DNA from: an uncultured Anaerosolibacter sp.
GTDB lineage: Bacteria > Bacillota_A > Clostridia > Peptostreptococcales > Thermotaleaceae
Direction of reading: 5' to 3'
Length of the DNA: 59,725 bases
NCBI GenBank assembly: GCA_937948705.1
Contig: CALECF010000108.1
Coordinates: forward strand, 1 to 59,725
The position numbers were made by a program, and so were the translations under genes. This document shows positions 8,315-16,534 of this stretch, one piece after another. Position 1 is the stretch's first letter, and every line of letters starts with the position of its first letter. Below the pieces are notes generated by a model, which saw nothing but the letters and a program-made list of their open reading frames with translations, ran no database searches and was not told the origin of the DNA.

Positions 8315-9148
8315 TTATCTTGACTCATATTTTACTCCTTTTGTTGTTCGATCATGAACTTGCAAAGCTTCTAACGTTTTCTCTATTGAAATTCCATACA
8401 TCAATCCAGCTCCAATCGTTGCAAGTGCATCGTGGATATCTTCTTTCCCTAGGTTTGGGATACATACTGGAAATTCCATCGGATCAAATTCCAACCCACT
8501 TCGAGGGGTAATTCCTCTTTGAACGCAACATGTAAAATGAAGGTTTGATGCAGCTTCAATGCTTGACGCTGTAATCGTAGCTCTTGGGCAAAGACCATAG
8601 GTAATGATGAGTTTATCCTCTAGACAGTCTGCAAAATTGATGTGGGCTTCATCATCCACATTGATAATCGCAAACCCTTTTGAAGAAAGATTTTTAACGA
8701 TATCCCTCATTCTATGATTCTGTTCCCTAAAATTCTCCCCAAGAAAGATGTGTATGATACTATCCAAAGGGATATTGGATACGTTATATTGATGAGAAGA
8801 TTGAACAGGTAAATGAATGATAGCATATTCCAATTCTCCATTACTGGCATTCATATGGGAACATAGTATTTCTTTTAAATCTACAGCATCACCCTGCAAA
8901 TCAGTGGAATCAATAATGGCTACCTTTTTCCCTTCATTCATGAAAAGATGACTTAGAGTACCTAATATTCTTGCGTCTTTATGCTCTCCTATCATTCCAA
9001 TAATCTTTAGGTTCTCTAAACTATCCTTGCCCAGGACGTCCCCCATCTTTTCCCTGCCTCTTAGATATTCTTCCATATTTTTTTCCTTAATCATTACTGG
9101 CATCAACTCCCTATAAAATGAAGGTATAATAGAGTAGTTTATCCCCAT
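8315..9148 (-). CDS. Degenerate Mur-ligase-like protein
   Basis: 277 aa that follow the central and C-terminal layout of MurE/Mur ligases: an opening LKIIGMIGE where the ATP loop should be, then FAIINVDDEAHINF, IITYGLCPRATITASSIE, and a final DIHDALATIGAGLMYGISIEKTLEAL. The P-loop GTNGKT(S/T) is replaced by GEHKDARIL, so ATP-dependent ligase activity is unlikely. It may be a catalytically dead paralogue with a binding role. The start is unclear: ATG 9148 has no Shine-Dalgarno, while GGGAG near residue 13 could serve ATGs at residues 16 or 19. It is flanked by its own terminators. Confidence 0.6.
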   Translation of the reverse strand: MGINYSIIPSFYRELMPVMIKEKNMEEYLRGREKMGDVLGKDSLENLKIIGMIGEHKDARILGTLSHLFMNEGKKVAIIDSTDLQGDAVDLKEILCSHMNASNGELEYAIIHLPVQSSHQYNVSNIPLDSIIHIFLGENFREQNHRMRDIVKNLSSKGFAIINVDDEAHINFADCLEDKLIITYGLCPRATITASSIEAASNLHFTCCVQRGITPRSGLEFDPMEFPVCIPNLGKEDIHDALATIGAGLMYGISIEKTLEALQVHDRTTKGVKYESR

Positions 9149-9220
9149 TTAGAATTGCTATGTATCTAGGTCAAACAATTTATACGAAGTCCTACATAAT
9201 CTTTCTTTTTCATACCCATA

Positions 9221-9253
9221 AAAAATAGCGAGTCTTGATGGCTCGCTATTTTT
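9221..9253 (-). terminator. Terminator of the NSS symporter operon
   Basis: A 12-bp stem (9221-9232 with 9242-9253) and a 9-nt loop with a T tract on the minus strand, just past the stop of the MetS-like gene. Confidence 0.88.
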
Positions 9254-9259
9254 CCAATA

Positions 9260-9358
9260 TTATTTTTTAGAATGAAACGCTCTGCTCAGCAGGTAAATAA
9301 AACCGCCTCCATAAAACCCTAAGGTAATCGTCATCATAATAATTGAAGTTGTAGACAT
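9260..9358 (-). CDS. NSS transporter small subunit (MetS-like, 32 aa)
   Basis: A 32-codon gene, 13 bases downstream of the NSS symporter gene, with AAGGAGG six bases before ATG 9358. The product is one transmembrane helix (TSIIMMTITLGFYGGGFIYLLSRA) with a short basic tail. In MetPS systems of Corynebacterium and many Firmicutes, a similar tiny protein encoded next to the symporter is needed for methionine/alanine uptake. The glycine-rich helix and its position make the assignment good. It sits between the symporter and the operon terminator, so the two are co-transcribed. Confidence 0.8.
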   Translation of the reverse strand: MSTTSIIMMTITLGFYGGGFIYLLSRAFHSKK

Positions 9359-9371
9359 TTCTTTACCTCCT

Positions 9372-10868
9372 TTATTTCATGTCTTCTTCTGACTCCATGA
9401 TATCTCGTCCTTGACCAATCTTCCTAGCAAGCCAGTTGTTCGTTAAAAATGCTGCTGTGAGAAGAATGGCAAACTGCAGTACGATCGTTCCTACACTAAA
9501 CACTTCCATTGGATTCCACCAGTTGTCTGGGTACCATGTAATAGCTTGCCATAGCCACCACCCAATAATACTGATCACGAATACAGGAAACAAGGACACA
9601 CTGATGGTCCACCATCTATTGATTTTGAAGTCTGACCATTCTGTATTAATATCATTATTTCTTATCTTCTCTAATCCATACTTCATCAGGGCGATGGAAA
9701 CAAACAATCCACTAAAGAGTAATCCAACACCCCATACCCAATCTTGATTATCTAGAAAATCTAGACTATAGGCCGATGGGATTCCCAACAAGAATCCGCC
9801 TATAACCACGATAAGCGTCGCTTTCTTTCTATCCATGCCAGCATCCATGAAGTTTCTTACCCCCACTTCGATCATTGGGAGCAGCGATGTTAGTGCTGCA
9901 ATGGACATGGCTAAGAAGAATACGGATGCCAATACAGAACCAAATGGCATGGTTGTAAACAGTTGCGCTAAGTAGATAAATGTGATTCCTGTGTTTCCGG
10001 CCGTTAAAGCCTTCTCTACTGCTGCTGGACTTCCGGAGAGGGCAAAGATAGCTGGCAACACGGTAATTCCACATATCAGAGCGCCTACGTTATCACTAAA
10101 GCCCATGATCATACAGTTTCCTGACACATCTTCCCTTTTCTTTGTATACACGGCATAGGTAATAATAAATCCCCATCCAGCCCCAGTGGACCATGCTGCT
10201 TGGGTAAATGCCTCAAGCCAAATCTTTGGATTGGCTAACATATGAAGCTTAGGACTAAATAAATATTCTAATCCCTTTGCTGCACCAGGCAGGGTTAACG
10301 TTCTGAGGGCCAAGAGAATAATAAGTGCAAATAAGGTTGGTATCATGATTTTAGAAGCCTTTTCAATACCAGAGTTCACACCTCTATAAATGATAAACCC
10401 TGCAATAGACATCGATACAAAGTGGAAAAATATCGTTTGAGAAGGTGTTGTTGTAAAGGTCTTCCATAATGATTCCGTTACCTCACTGGTTACTGGACTA
10501 TTAAAGGCGCCAGACATTGCTAAGGTAAAGTACTTCACACACCAGCCCATAACAACAGAATAATAAAACATAATTGCTAAACATACGGCTGCCAGCCATG
10601 TTCCCATCCAAGTATATTTCTTTCCAACATAATCCCGGAATGCTCCAATAGTACCAAGACCTGTTCTCCTACCCATAACCATCTCACCCATTAGAAGTGG
10701 TATAGACCACACAAATAGAGCGATTGTCCAAGCGATAATAAATGGCCCTCCGCCATTGGCAGCTGCAACTCGTGGAAATCTCCAAACGTTACCCGTTCCT
10801 ATGGCCATACCAATGGATGCTGCAATAAAGCCCCATCGGCTTCCCCACTGCTCCTTTTTTCCTGACAT
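9372..10868 (-). CDS. Neurotransmitter:sodium symporter (NSS) family amino-acid transporter, MetP-like
   Basis: A 498-aa polytopic membrane protein with about 12 transmembrane helices. The NSS signature is near the N-terminus: RWGFIAASIGMAIGTGNVWR, continuing FPRVAAANGGGPF, which forms the sodium and substrate site in TM1. It is expected to import an amino acid with Na+. The gene is followed by the MetS-like subunit and preceded by a T-box leader, so transcription should respond to an uncharged tRNA. The specifier is not certain: leucine or isoleucine fit best, although MetPS relatives carry methionine or alanine. The Shine-Dalgarno is AAAGGAGG before ATG 10868. Confidence 0.9.
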   Translation of the reverse strand: MSGKKEQWGSRWGFIAASIGMAIGTGNVWRFPRVAAANGGGPFIIAWTIALFVWSIPLLMGEMVMGRRTGLGTIGAFRDYVGKKYTWMGTWLAAVCLAIMFYYSVVMGWCVKYFTLAMSGAFNSPVTSEVTESLWKTFTTTPSQTIFFHFVSMSIAGFIIYRGVNSGIEKASKIMIPTLFALIILLALRTLTLPGAAKGLEYLFSPKLHMLANPKIWLEAFTQAAWSTGAGWGFIITYAVYTKKREDVSGNCMIMGFSDNVGALICGITVLPAIFALSGSPAAVEKALTAGNTGITFIYLAQLFTTMPFGSVLASVFFLAMSIAALTSLLPMIEVGVRNFMDAGMDRKKATLIVVIGGFLLGIPSAYSLDFLDNQDWVWGVGLLFSGLFVSIALMKYGLEKIRNNDINTEWSDFKINRWWTISVSLFPVFVISIIGWWLWQAITWYPDNWWNPMEVFSVGTIVLQFAILLTAAFLTNNWLARKIGQGRDIMESEEDMK

Positions 10869-10941
10869 TTGATTTCCTCCTTTTTATGGCTTAATATTAA
10901 ACCTTGGTTATAATCATTCCCTTCACAAACCCTAGCAATAC

Positions 10942-11185
10942 AAAAAAACTCTCATCCCTGAAAGGGACGAGAGTTACCCGCGTTACCACCCTAATTAATC
11001 AATCGTGCACAATTGATTCATCTTGACTCTCCATAACGGGATGAGTTCCGGGTGGCTTGCTCACCACCTGCTCCAGAGCGGGTTTCAAAAAGCTTGTTTG
11101 CAAGTCTCTCACCAATGACCTACTCTCTGTGAAACACTACTTTTTTACTTTTCTCTTTCACTGCATTTCCTTGTGTTTATGTTTA
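10942..11185 (-). promoter_or_regulatory. T-box leader controlling the NSS symporter
   Basis: Read leftward. The stem I hallmarks are an AGTA element, CAGAGAG...CTCTGGAGC and GGTGAGA. They are followed by GGAACTCATCCCGTTA, then the T-box AGGGTGGTAACGCGG (10978-10992) and a terminator (10942-10974, T7). The T-box has A where GGTACCGCG usually has C. The discriminator-pairing base in TGGT is U, which demands A at tRNA position 73 and argues against serine. Candidate specifiers are CUC (Leu, preceded by GAA and followed by A) or AUC (Ile). Confidence 0.9.
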
Positions 11186-11191
11186 TACAAT

Positions 11192-11220
11192 ATCATATAT
11201 AAAAATTAGACGTTGGTCAA
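11192..11220 (-). promoter_or_regulatory. Sigma-A promoter of the T-box/NSS operon
   Basis: TTGACC (11215-11220) and TATGAT (11192-11197) with a 17-base spacer on the minus strand. Transcription should start near 11185, at the 5' end of the T-box. Confidence 0.75.
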
Positions 11221-11304
11221 TTCTAAAGTCTATTTTTTATGTAAAAACTTTATATTCTACAATGCATTCTTTAAGACACCCACAGATACCAGTGTATACT
11301 ATTC

Positions 11305-12075
11305 CTACTGTGGCATTTTTTTCTGCATCCCCGTATGGTCAATATAATAATCTTCCTTCATAATCAATTGAGAGATAGGTACAATCTCATATCCTTGCTT
11401 TTGTAACCTTTCGATGACAAGGGGAAGATACTCTAAAACATATTTTGCATTGTTATGAAATAATACAATAGAGCCTTTTTTTACATTTCTAGTCACTCGA
11501 TCTACCACGGGCTGAGCGCCAAGCTCTTTCCAATCTAGAGAATCCACATCCCATTGAATTGTATAGTATCCATTATTTTTTCCTGTTTCGATCAATCGAT
11601 TATTATAATCTCCAAAAGGAGGCCTAAATAAAGTAGGCTTTTTACCAGTTATTTTCTCGATTTTATCACCTGTGGTATTTAGCTCTATGGCAATTTGCTC
11701 CTCTGACAGCTTTGACATATGGGGATGGGTACTTGAATGATTTTCAACATCATGCCCTCTATCACTGATTTTCTTTACCTCATCAGGATATTTATCCACC
11801 CAGAAACCAACCAAAAAGAAGGTAGTCTTTACATTATACTTGTCGAGAATATCCAAAATGCCATCGGTATACTGATCTCCCCAGGCTGCATCAAAACTGA
11901 TCGCTATCTTTTTTTCTTCCGCATCTACACAATAAATTGGCAGAATTTTATCTCGGTTAAAAACAGATAACAACTTATTGCCAAACTCTCCGTATCGGGT
12001 AAATACTGTCCCTGCTAATAATACAACTAAAATAAGGCCTAATGCAATTTTTTTATTTACAATAAATATTTTCAT
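11305..12075 (-). CDS. Polysaccharide deacetylase, PdaB-like (sporulation type)
   Basis: 256 aa with an N-terminal transmembrane anchor (about residues 9-27) and a NodB deacetylase domain (about 55-235). The NodB motifs are SFDAAWGD (motif 1, with A-A-W in place of the usual DDG), HSSTHPHM (metal-binding HxxxH), RPPFGDYN and a late VLFHNN. This altered motif 1 is typical of the PdaB/YlxY group, which acts on spore cortex or cell-wall peptidoglycan, so I infer a sporulation role. The gene stands alone between the T-box promoter and the divergent Na/Pi-type transporter. Confidence 0.8.
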   Translation of the reverse strand: MKIFIVNKKIALGLILVVLLAGTVFTRYGEFGNKLLSVFNRDKILPIYCVDAEEKKIAISFDAAWGDQYTDGILDILDKYNVKTTFFLVGFWVDKYPDEVKKISDRGHDVENHSSTHPHMSKLSEEQIAIELNTTGDKIEKITGKKPTLFRPPFGDYNNRLIETGKNNGYYTIQWDVDSLDWKELGAQPVVDRVTRNVKKGSIVLFHNNAKYVLEYLPLVIERLQKQGYEIVPISQLIMKEDYYIDHTGMQKKMPQ

Positions 12076-12225
12076 TCCGATTCCCCCTTTGTTGCCAACG
12101 ATGGTTCCTATACTAATTTATTCTAGGTTTTTTGTTATATGCATGAAATTATTTTTCTCTTTAAGCATAGGTTTTTTATTCTTAAGATACATATAGTAAG
12201 AACGATAAATATAGGAGGGCATCAT

Positions 12226-13155
12226 ATGTTTATTTCAATGTCATTAGGGCTAATCATTGGTCTAACAATTTTTTTTATCGCAATTTCTATCATGTCAAAG
12301 TCAGTAAGCAGCGCTGCTGACTACCAATTCAAAAAATGGGTATCCATTCTCACCAACAATCCATTTATGGGTATTCTGGTGGGTGGCATCGTCGCTGCCA
12401 TTACCCATACCAGTAGTGGTACCACCGTCATGGTGGTAAGCTTAGTGAATAGTGGTGTAATGAATCTTTATCAGGCTACAGCAGTCATCATGGGTGCCAA
12501 CATTGGCTCCACCTTTACAGCCCAGCTCATTAGTTTTAATTTTTATGCAGTGATTCCCCATATCCTTTTTATTGGTGTATTATTTTATTATCTAAATTTC
12601 CATCCTGCCATGAAACAACTTGGGAGATTTACCATTGGATTTTGCTTATTATTTGTTGGCATACACATCATGAGCCGCTCCATGGATCCCTTGAAGAATA
12701 TACCAAGTTTTCAAGCCCTTATGCTCTCTATTGAAGACCAAAGCTTTAAGGGCGTATTCGTAGGCATGATCATCACTGCCATTATTCAGAGCAGCAGCAC
12801 TGGTGTTGCACTCCTTCAAAGTTTTGGCTTTCAAGGACTTATCAATCTTGCCCAAGCCTTACCTATTCTTCTAGGGCAAAATATCGGAACCTGTGTTACC
12901 ACCCTCATGGCCTCTTTTGCTGTGGATAAGAATGGAAAAAGGGCTGCAATTATCCACTTGTTCTTTAATATCATTGGCGTAGCTCTGCTGTATCCTTTCA
13001 TGGATACATTTGCCCAGTTTGTTTCCCAATTAACACCTTTAAATACAGTGCGACAAATCGCCAATGCCCATACGATTTTTAATGTCCTCAATACCCTTAT
13101 ACTGATTCCATTCATTCCACAACTCGTATGGATTTCTCAAAAAATAATAAGATAG
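12226..13155 (+). CDS. Na+/phosphate cotransporter family protein (NptA/YjbB-like), without PhoU domain
   Basis: 309 aa, eight or so transmembrane helices, with the inverted-repeat signature of the Na/Pi family in two halves: AAITHTSSGTTVMVVSLV (about residue 53) and TAIIQSSSTGVALLQSFG (about 185). Each carries the TSSxTT/QSSS core, and matching GANIGSTFTA and GQNIGTCVTT motifs are present. The cytoplasmic PhoU-like domain of longer homologues is absent. AGGAGGGCATCAT precedes ATG 12226; earlier in-frame codons lack a Shine-Dalgarno. It probably moves phosphate or another anion with sodium. Confidence 0.85.
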   Translation: MFISMSLGLIIGLTIFFIAISIMSKSVSSAADYQFKKWVSILTNNPFMGILVGGIVAAITHTSSGTTVMVVSLVNSGVMNLYQATAVIMGANIGSTFTAQLISFNFYAVIPHILFIGVLFYYLNFHPAMKQLGRFTIGFCLLFVGIHIMSRSMDPLKNIPSFQALMLSIEDQSFKGVFVGMIITAIIQSSSTGVALLQSFGFQGLINLAQALPILLGQNIGTCVTTLMASFAVDKNGKRAAIIHLFFNIIGVALLYPFMDTFAQFVSQLTPLNTVRQIANAHTIFNVLNTLILIPFIPQLVWISQKIIR

Positions 13156-13183
13156 TCCAATTAAGTTGGACTATCTTATTATT
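13143..13183. terminator. Bidirectional terminator shared by the Na/Pi transporter and the deacetylase lipoprotein
   Basis: A perfect 18-bp stem (13143-13160 with 13166-13183) around TTAAG. It covers both stop codons of the convergent genes. Confidence 0.92.
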
Positions 13184-14273
13184 TTTCTAATACATAAGTT
13201 CTTATTTCACGGTTGCCTACTTTTGTCATATCAATGGCTTCCTTGAAATTCTCTGGCAACGTCACAGTGTCAGGATCCCCATCAGATACAAATCTTGTTC
13301 GTCCCCCCTTATCAAACTGCTCCAGCCAGTTGTACATTCCTACACCTTGTACATATTTTTCCAATTCGCTTCCTCTAATTCTATGAATTGCCAGTGGATT
13401 AAAATCTTTATGATATGGAGATTTATCTGGATCCCATCCTACGTTCAAAATAGCGATATTTCTATAGCTAATCCCTTCATGGGTACCTTTCTCTAAATAA
13501 GTATACAAACTCTTATCCTTTGGTCTAGAGCCAAAAGGTAATGCCAAGGTATTTACTTCATAGTCCGGTAGATATTTGCCTATCATTTCCACAATACCTG
13601 CCAGTTCTTTCTGCATTCTTGGTGCATCTGCCTTTGTAAAATCCACATGAGTAGCTGTGTGATTGCCTACATCCATGCCCTTTTCCACAATGTATTTCAA
13701 TTTAAAAGCCAAGTGTTCCTTCTGACCAAATGGAACGTTATCATTGACGAAAAAGCTGGCTTCTAATGGAAAATCCGGATGTTCTTCATGAAACTTTTCT
13801 AGAATCCCCACTGCACTGTTTGGATCAACGCGCCATTCACCTTTGCTATCTTGAATCAAGCTAAAATTATTTTGCCATCCATCATCAAAAGTTAATACTA
13901 CCGGTGTGTATCCTGCTTCGATTGTAATATTTCCTATAACATAATCCTCTAAACTAATGGGTCTATATCCTTTGTCGTACAATACTTGTAAGTCTTTTCT
14001 AAAATTATCTGGCGTCCTTGTCCACTCTGCCTCAGGCTCTGAAATATTGTGGTACATGAGCACCATAATCTGGCCTGCTTCATTTGGCTTTATGGCTTGT
14101 AAATCGATTTCTTTTTTCACCTCTAGTGGTGTTTCTACTTCCTGAACCTGCTCCATGGAACCACCAGGCTTCGATCCTGCTCCCTGTGGATTCTGGGATG
14201 CCGCACTGTTACATCCAGTAGTAAGTATCATAGATGCCATTGCCATTGCAATGATCTTTTTGTTTCTGATCAA
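13179..14273 (-). CDS. Polysaccharide deacetylase lipoprotein
   Basis: 364 aa. The signal peptide ends in a lipobox (MILTTGC, Cys about 21), so the protein should be anchored outside the membrane. A Ser/Gly/Pro linker leads to a NodB-type domain: MVLMYHNISEPE, VVLTFDDGWQNN, VGNHTATHVDF and ALPFGSRP. These resemble extracellular peptidoglycan or polysaccharide N-deacetylases. The initiation codon is TTG at 14273, preceded by AGAGGGGGACACTATA; no ATG fits. It is the second deacetylase within 2 kb but of a different subtype from the PdaB-like one. Confidence 0.85.
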   Translation of the reverse strand: MIRNKKIIAMAMASMILTTGCNSAASQNPQGAGSKPGGSMEQVQEVETPLEVKKEIDLQAIKPNEAGQIMVLMYHNISEPEAEWTRTPDNFRKDLQVLYDKGYRPISLEDYVIGNITIEAGYTPVVLTFDDGWQNNFSLIQDSKGEWRVDPNSAVGILEKFHEEHPDFPLEASFFVNDNVPFGQKEHLAFKLKYIVEKGMDVGNHTATHVDFTKADAPRMQKELAGIVEMIGKYLPDYEVNTLALPFGSRPKDKSLYTYLEKGTHEGISYRNIAILNVGWDPDKSPYHKDFNPLAIHRIRGSELEKYVQGVGMYNWLEQFDKGGRTRFVSDGDPDTVTLPENFKEAIDMTKVGNREIRTYVLEK

Positions 14274-14495
14274 TATAGTGTCCCCCTCTTATTCTGTCTA
14301 TATGTCAATTATATATCAGCCTCGTCCTATTTTCCAGTCGAGGTATTTTGCTAATGATTTCCTTGTGTAAAACTATCTGCACTTACATATTTTGAATATT
14401 ATCTATAGATAATTTCCAACATATTTTTGTTGCAGAAGGTGACAATAGTAATGAGTAGTTTGATAACGCAATCTATTCTTCAAGAAAGGAAGTGG

Positions 14496-14690
14496 ATGCA
14501 ATTGTCTGTTATCAGAAGTCAATACACCACTGTAAAAGGTGAACGTACAGAGTTAGGTAGAAGAACCTTTAAATTTGAAGAAAGACATTATCATCGGGAA
14601 GAAAAATCCCAGCATGCTCAGTTGGAAAGTGTCCATCAACATGGCACGAGAAAAGACCTAAAAGTCAAGATGAATCGCAAGCTAACATAG
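14496..14690 (+). CDS. Small basic hypothetical protein (64 aa)
   Basis: MQLSVIRSQYTTVKG... is a soluble, highly charged protein rich in Arg, Lys, His and Glu, with FEERHYHREEKSQHAQ in the middle and a basic end. AAGGAAGTGG precedes ATG 14496; the upstream ATG at 14427 has no such site. A strong terminator follows immediately. I recognise no domain. The composition would suit a nucleic-acid-binding or spore-associated protein, but nothing here proves either. Confidence 0.5.
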   Translation: MQLSVIRSQYTTVKGERTELGRRTFKFEERHYHREEKSQHAQLESVHQHGTRKDLKVKMNRKLT

Positions 14691-14710
14691 GGTAGGAATT
14701 TCTACCCTAT
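14687..14710. terminator. Bidirectional terminator
   Basis: A 9-bp stem (14687-14695 with 14702-14710) and a 6-nt loop, followed by CTTTTT on the plus strand. It overlaps the stop codons of both flanking convergent genes. Confidence 0.85.
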
Positions 14711-15396
14711 CTTTTTAAAACACTTTGTCCTTTTGGGCATTGTTTGATACAAACTCCACATACAGAGCCCCTTCCAATATGTTGATAATGCTGATGCATA
14801 TGCAGGCTACACGCCTTGGCATCTAAAATTTCTTCCCTCTCCATACCAGGCTCCCAAAGTTTTCCCCTTAGAGCTAATGCCGGACAGGCTTGAACACATC
14901 TTTTACATAGGCCGCATTTTGACTCGATCATCGGTGAATCATAGTTCACATCCATATTGGTTAGTACCGTTCCTAGTCTAACTCTTGGACCATAAGCTTC
15001 CGTTACCAAGCTTCCATTTTTCCCAATCCATCCAATTCCTGCCCGAGTAGCTGCTGTTCTATGCTGAAAAATCCCTCTATAATAATTACCGTCCACATTT
15101 ACAGATTGAGATGCTGCGATGGCCATGGCTAGATAACCCCATTCCTGTAATTGCATGGTAATCTTTAGGCTAATTTGATCTATAAATGCGTTTACGCTTC
15201 GATAATGATGGAAATAGGTGTGGGTTGGTGCTGCATCGATTTGGCTGATGATTTCATCCGATAGCCGTATAGCCAGAGATATTCCTGTTTTTAAGTGTTT
15301 GTATTCTGTAGGTAATACATTCTCTAAGTTTCCATATCCAACTTTGGAAGCACCCCACTCCAAAATTTTGTTTTTCAATTCCAAGTCTCTATTCAT
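14707..15396 (-). CDS. QueG-like double [4Fe-4S] protein, short form
   Basis: 229 aa. The N-terminal two thirds match the cobalamin-binding/catalytic part of epoxyqueuosine reductase (QHRTAATRAGIGWIGKNGSL, RVRLGTVLTNM). Two ferredoxin clusters follow: CGLCKRCVQACP, and CGVCIKQCP with an extra upstream Cys. The protein ends at about residue 229, so the HEAT-like tail of authentic QueG (about 350-380 aa) is absent. It may be one of the QueG-related reductases of unknown substrate common in anaerobes rather than the tRNA enzyme. It is transcribed singly. Confidence 0.7.
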   Translation of the reverse strand: MNRDLELKNKILEWGASKVGYGNLENVLPTEYKHLKTGISLAIRLSDEIISQIDAAPTHTYFHHYRSVNAFIDQISLKITMQLQEWGYLAMAIAASQSVNVDGNYYRGIFQHRTAATRAGIGWIGKNGSLVTEAYGPRVRLGTVLTNMDVNYDSPMIESKCGLCKRCVQACPALALRGKLWEPGMEREEILDAKACSLHMHQHYQHIGRGSVCGVCIKQCPKGQSVLKR

Positions 15397-15566
15397 TCAT
15401 ATCCCATACTTTCTCAATTATATTTCATTATCTATTGTATCTCGAGTTCCTCAGTTTTAATATATCTTTATGAAGGAAATATATAGTTATTTGTATTTTT
15501 TCCAATAATTATGTACGCTAACACAAAGTTCCAACATATTTCATTTCTCTCTTGGTTAAATTAATA

Positions 15567-15590
15567 GTACAACATTGAAAGATGTTGTAC
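15567..15590 (+). repeat. Leader hairpin upstream of the spore protein gene
   Basis: Inverted repeat GTACAACAT - TGAAAG - ATGTTGTAC, ending 38 bases before the start codon. It has no T tract. It could be an mRNA-stabilising 5' hairpin or an operator. Confidence 0.5.
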
Positions 15591-15628
15591 AACCCACACA
15601 ACTCAAGACAACTTAGGAGGGATATTTT

Positions 15629-15832
15629 ATGGCAAATAATAATAGAGTAGTGGTACCTGAAGCAAGAGCTGCATTAGATCAAATGAAATTAGAGATCGCC
15701 GGCGAACTAGGACTATCTAATTACGCTACAACTGATAAGGGAAATTTAACTTCAAGACAAAATGGTTATGTTGGCGGATATATGGTTAAGAGAATGATTG
15801 AATCTGCAGAAAGATCAATGGCTGGCAGATAA
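15629..15832 (+). CDS. Alpha/beta-type small acid-soluble spore protein
   Basis: 67 aa. It contains the two diagnostic SASP blocks: MKLEIAGELGL, where the germination protease GPR cleaves, and YVGGYMVKRMIESAERSM near the C-terminus. Such proteins coat and protect spore DNA from UV and chemicals and supply amino acids at germination. TTAGGAGGGATATTTT precedes ATG. Expression should be forespore-specific (sigma-G), though I could not identify convincing sigma-G boxes. A strong terminator follows. This gene is the clearest sign that the host makes endospores. Confidence 0.95.
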   Translation: MANNNRVVVPEARAALDQMKLEIAGELGLSNYATTDKGNLTSRQNGYVGGYMVKRMIESAERSMAGR

Positions 15833-15843
15833 TTCTAATCGAA

Positions 15844-15891
15844 AAAAAACGAAAAGGAGAAAGAATGATTTCTTTCTCCTTTTCGTTTTTT
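15844..15891 (+). terminator. Terminator of the SASP gene
   Basis: A 21-bp perfect stem (15844-15864 with 15871-15891) with a 6-nt loop and a T tract. Confidence 0.93.
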
Positions 15892-15972
15892 GTACACTTC
15901 TTAACCTCATTCTATGCTATAATTTATTATGTTAAGCAAATATATTTGATACTTGCAGAAGTAGGTGAAACT

Positions 15973-16503
15973 ATGTTTTCCAATAATACACAACAACAAG
16001 CAGAACAAAAACTAATTTTACTACATATTTTTCATGAATTTAACATTCCCCTTACCAATACACAAATCACTGAGTTTGTCATGGAAAAAGACTACATGAA
16101 TTATTTTTCACTTCAGCAGTATTTAGGTGAACTAGTCTCTTCCCACATGTTAGAATACACTGCCAGCAGTGATCAATACTTTTATCTTCTCACCGAAAAA
16201 GGGAAGAACACCCTTCAATATTTTAAAGATCGTCTATCTTCGGATATGGTTACGACGATCCAAAAGTCTGTCAACCTTAAAAAACAGATGTTTTTGAAAG
16301 AAATGGAAATAACGGCGGAGTATATAAAGAAAAAAGATAGTGAATACATCGTCGATCTTAAAGTTGTTGAAAGCGATATTACCTTGATTGACCTTAAGTT
16401 AAGTGTAGTTTCCAACAAACATGCGAAGCAGATCTGTGAAAAATGGAAAAGTGAAGCACCCAACTTATATGGTGAGATTATCAACCTGTTGATTCAACAG
16501 TAA
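15973..16503 (+). CDS. DUF4364 family protein
   Basis: 176 aa, soluble. The N-terminal part (about 10-75) looks like a winged helix: QKLILLHIFHEFNIPLTNTQITEFV and FSLQQYLGELVSSHMLEYT, then a wing-like YFYLLTEKGKNTL. The rest is a mixed alpha/beta domain. DUF4364 proteins are widespread in Clostridia and are presumed transcription factors, but their target is unknown. ATG 15973 is preceded by TAGGTGAAACT; the longer frame from 15865 overlaps the preceding terminator. Confidence 0.75.
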   Translation: MFSNNTQQQAEQKLILLHIFHEFNIPLTNTQITEFVMEKDYMNYFSLQQYLGELVSSHMLEYTASSDQYFYLLTEKGKNTLQYFKDRLSSDMVTTIQKSVNLKKQMFLKEMEITAEYIKKKDSEYIVDLKVVESDITLIDLKLSVVSNKHAKQICEKWKSEAPNLYGEIINLLIQQ

Positions 16504-16534
16504 AACCCTTTATTTTTTAAAAATAAAGGGTTTT
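16502..16534. terminator. Bidirectional terminator
   Basis: A near-perfect 16-bp inverted repeat (16502-16517 with 16519-16534) between the convergent DUF4364 and beta-propeller genes. Confidence 0.8.

Noticed and set aside
10942..11185. Serine (UCA) as T-box specifier.
   Set aside because: UCA can be read one base after GAA, but the UGGU sequence pairs with A73, whereas tRNA-Ser has G73.
12649..13115. Antisense frames over the Na/Pi transporter.
   Set aside because: They are shadows of a strongly supported gene, with no Shine-Dalgarno or family resemblance.
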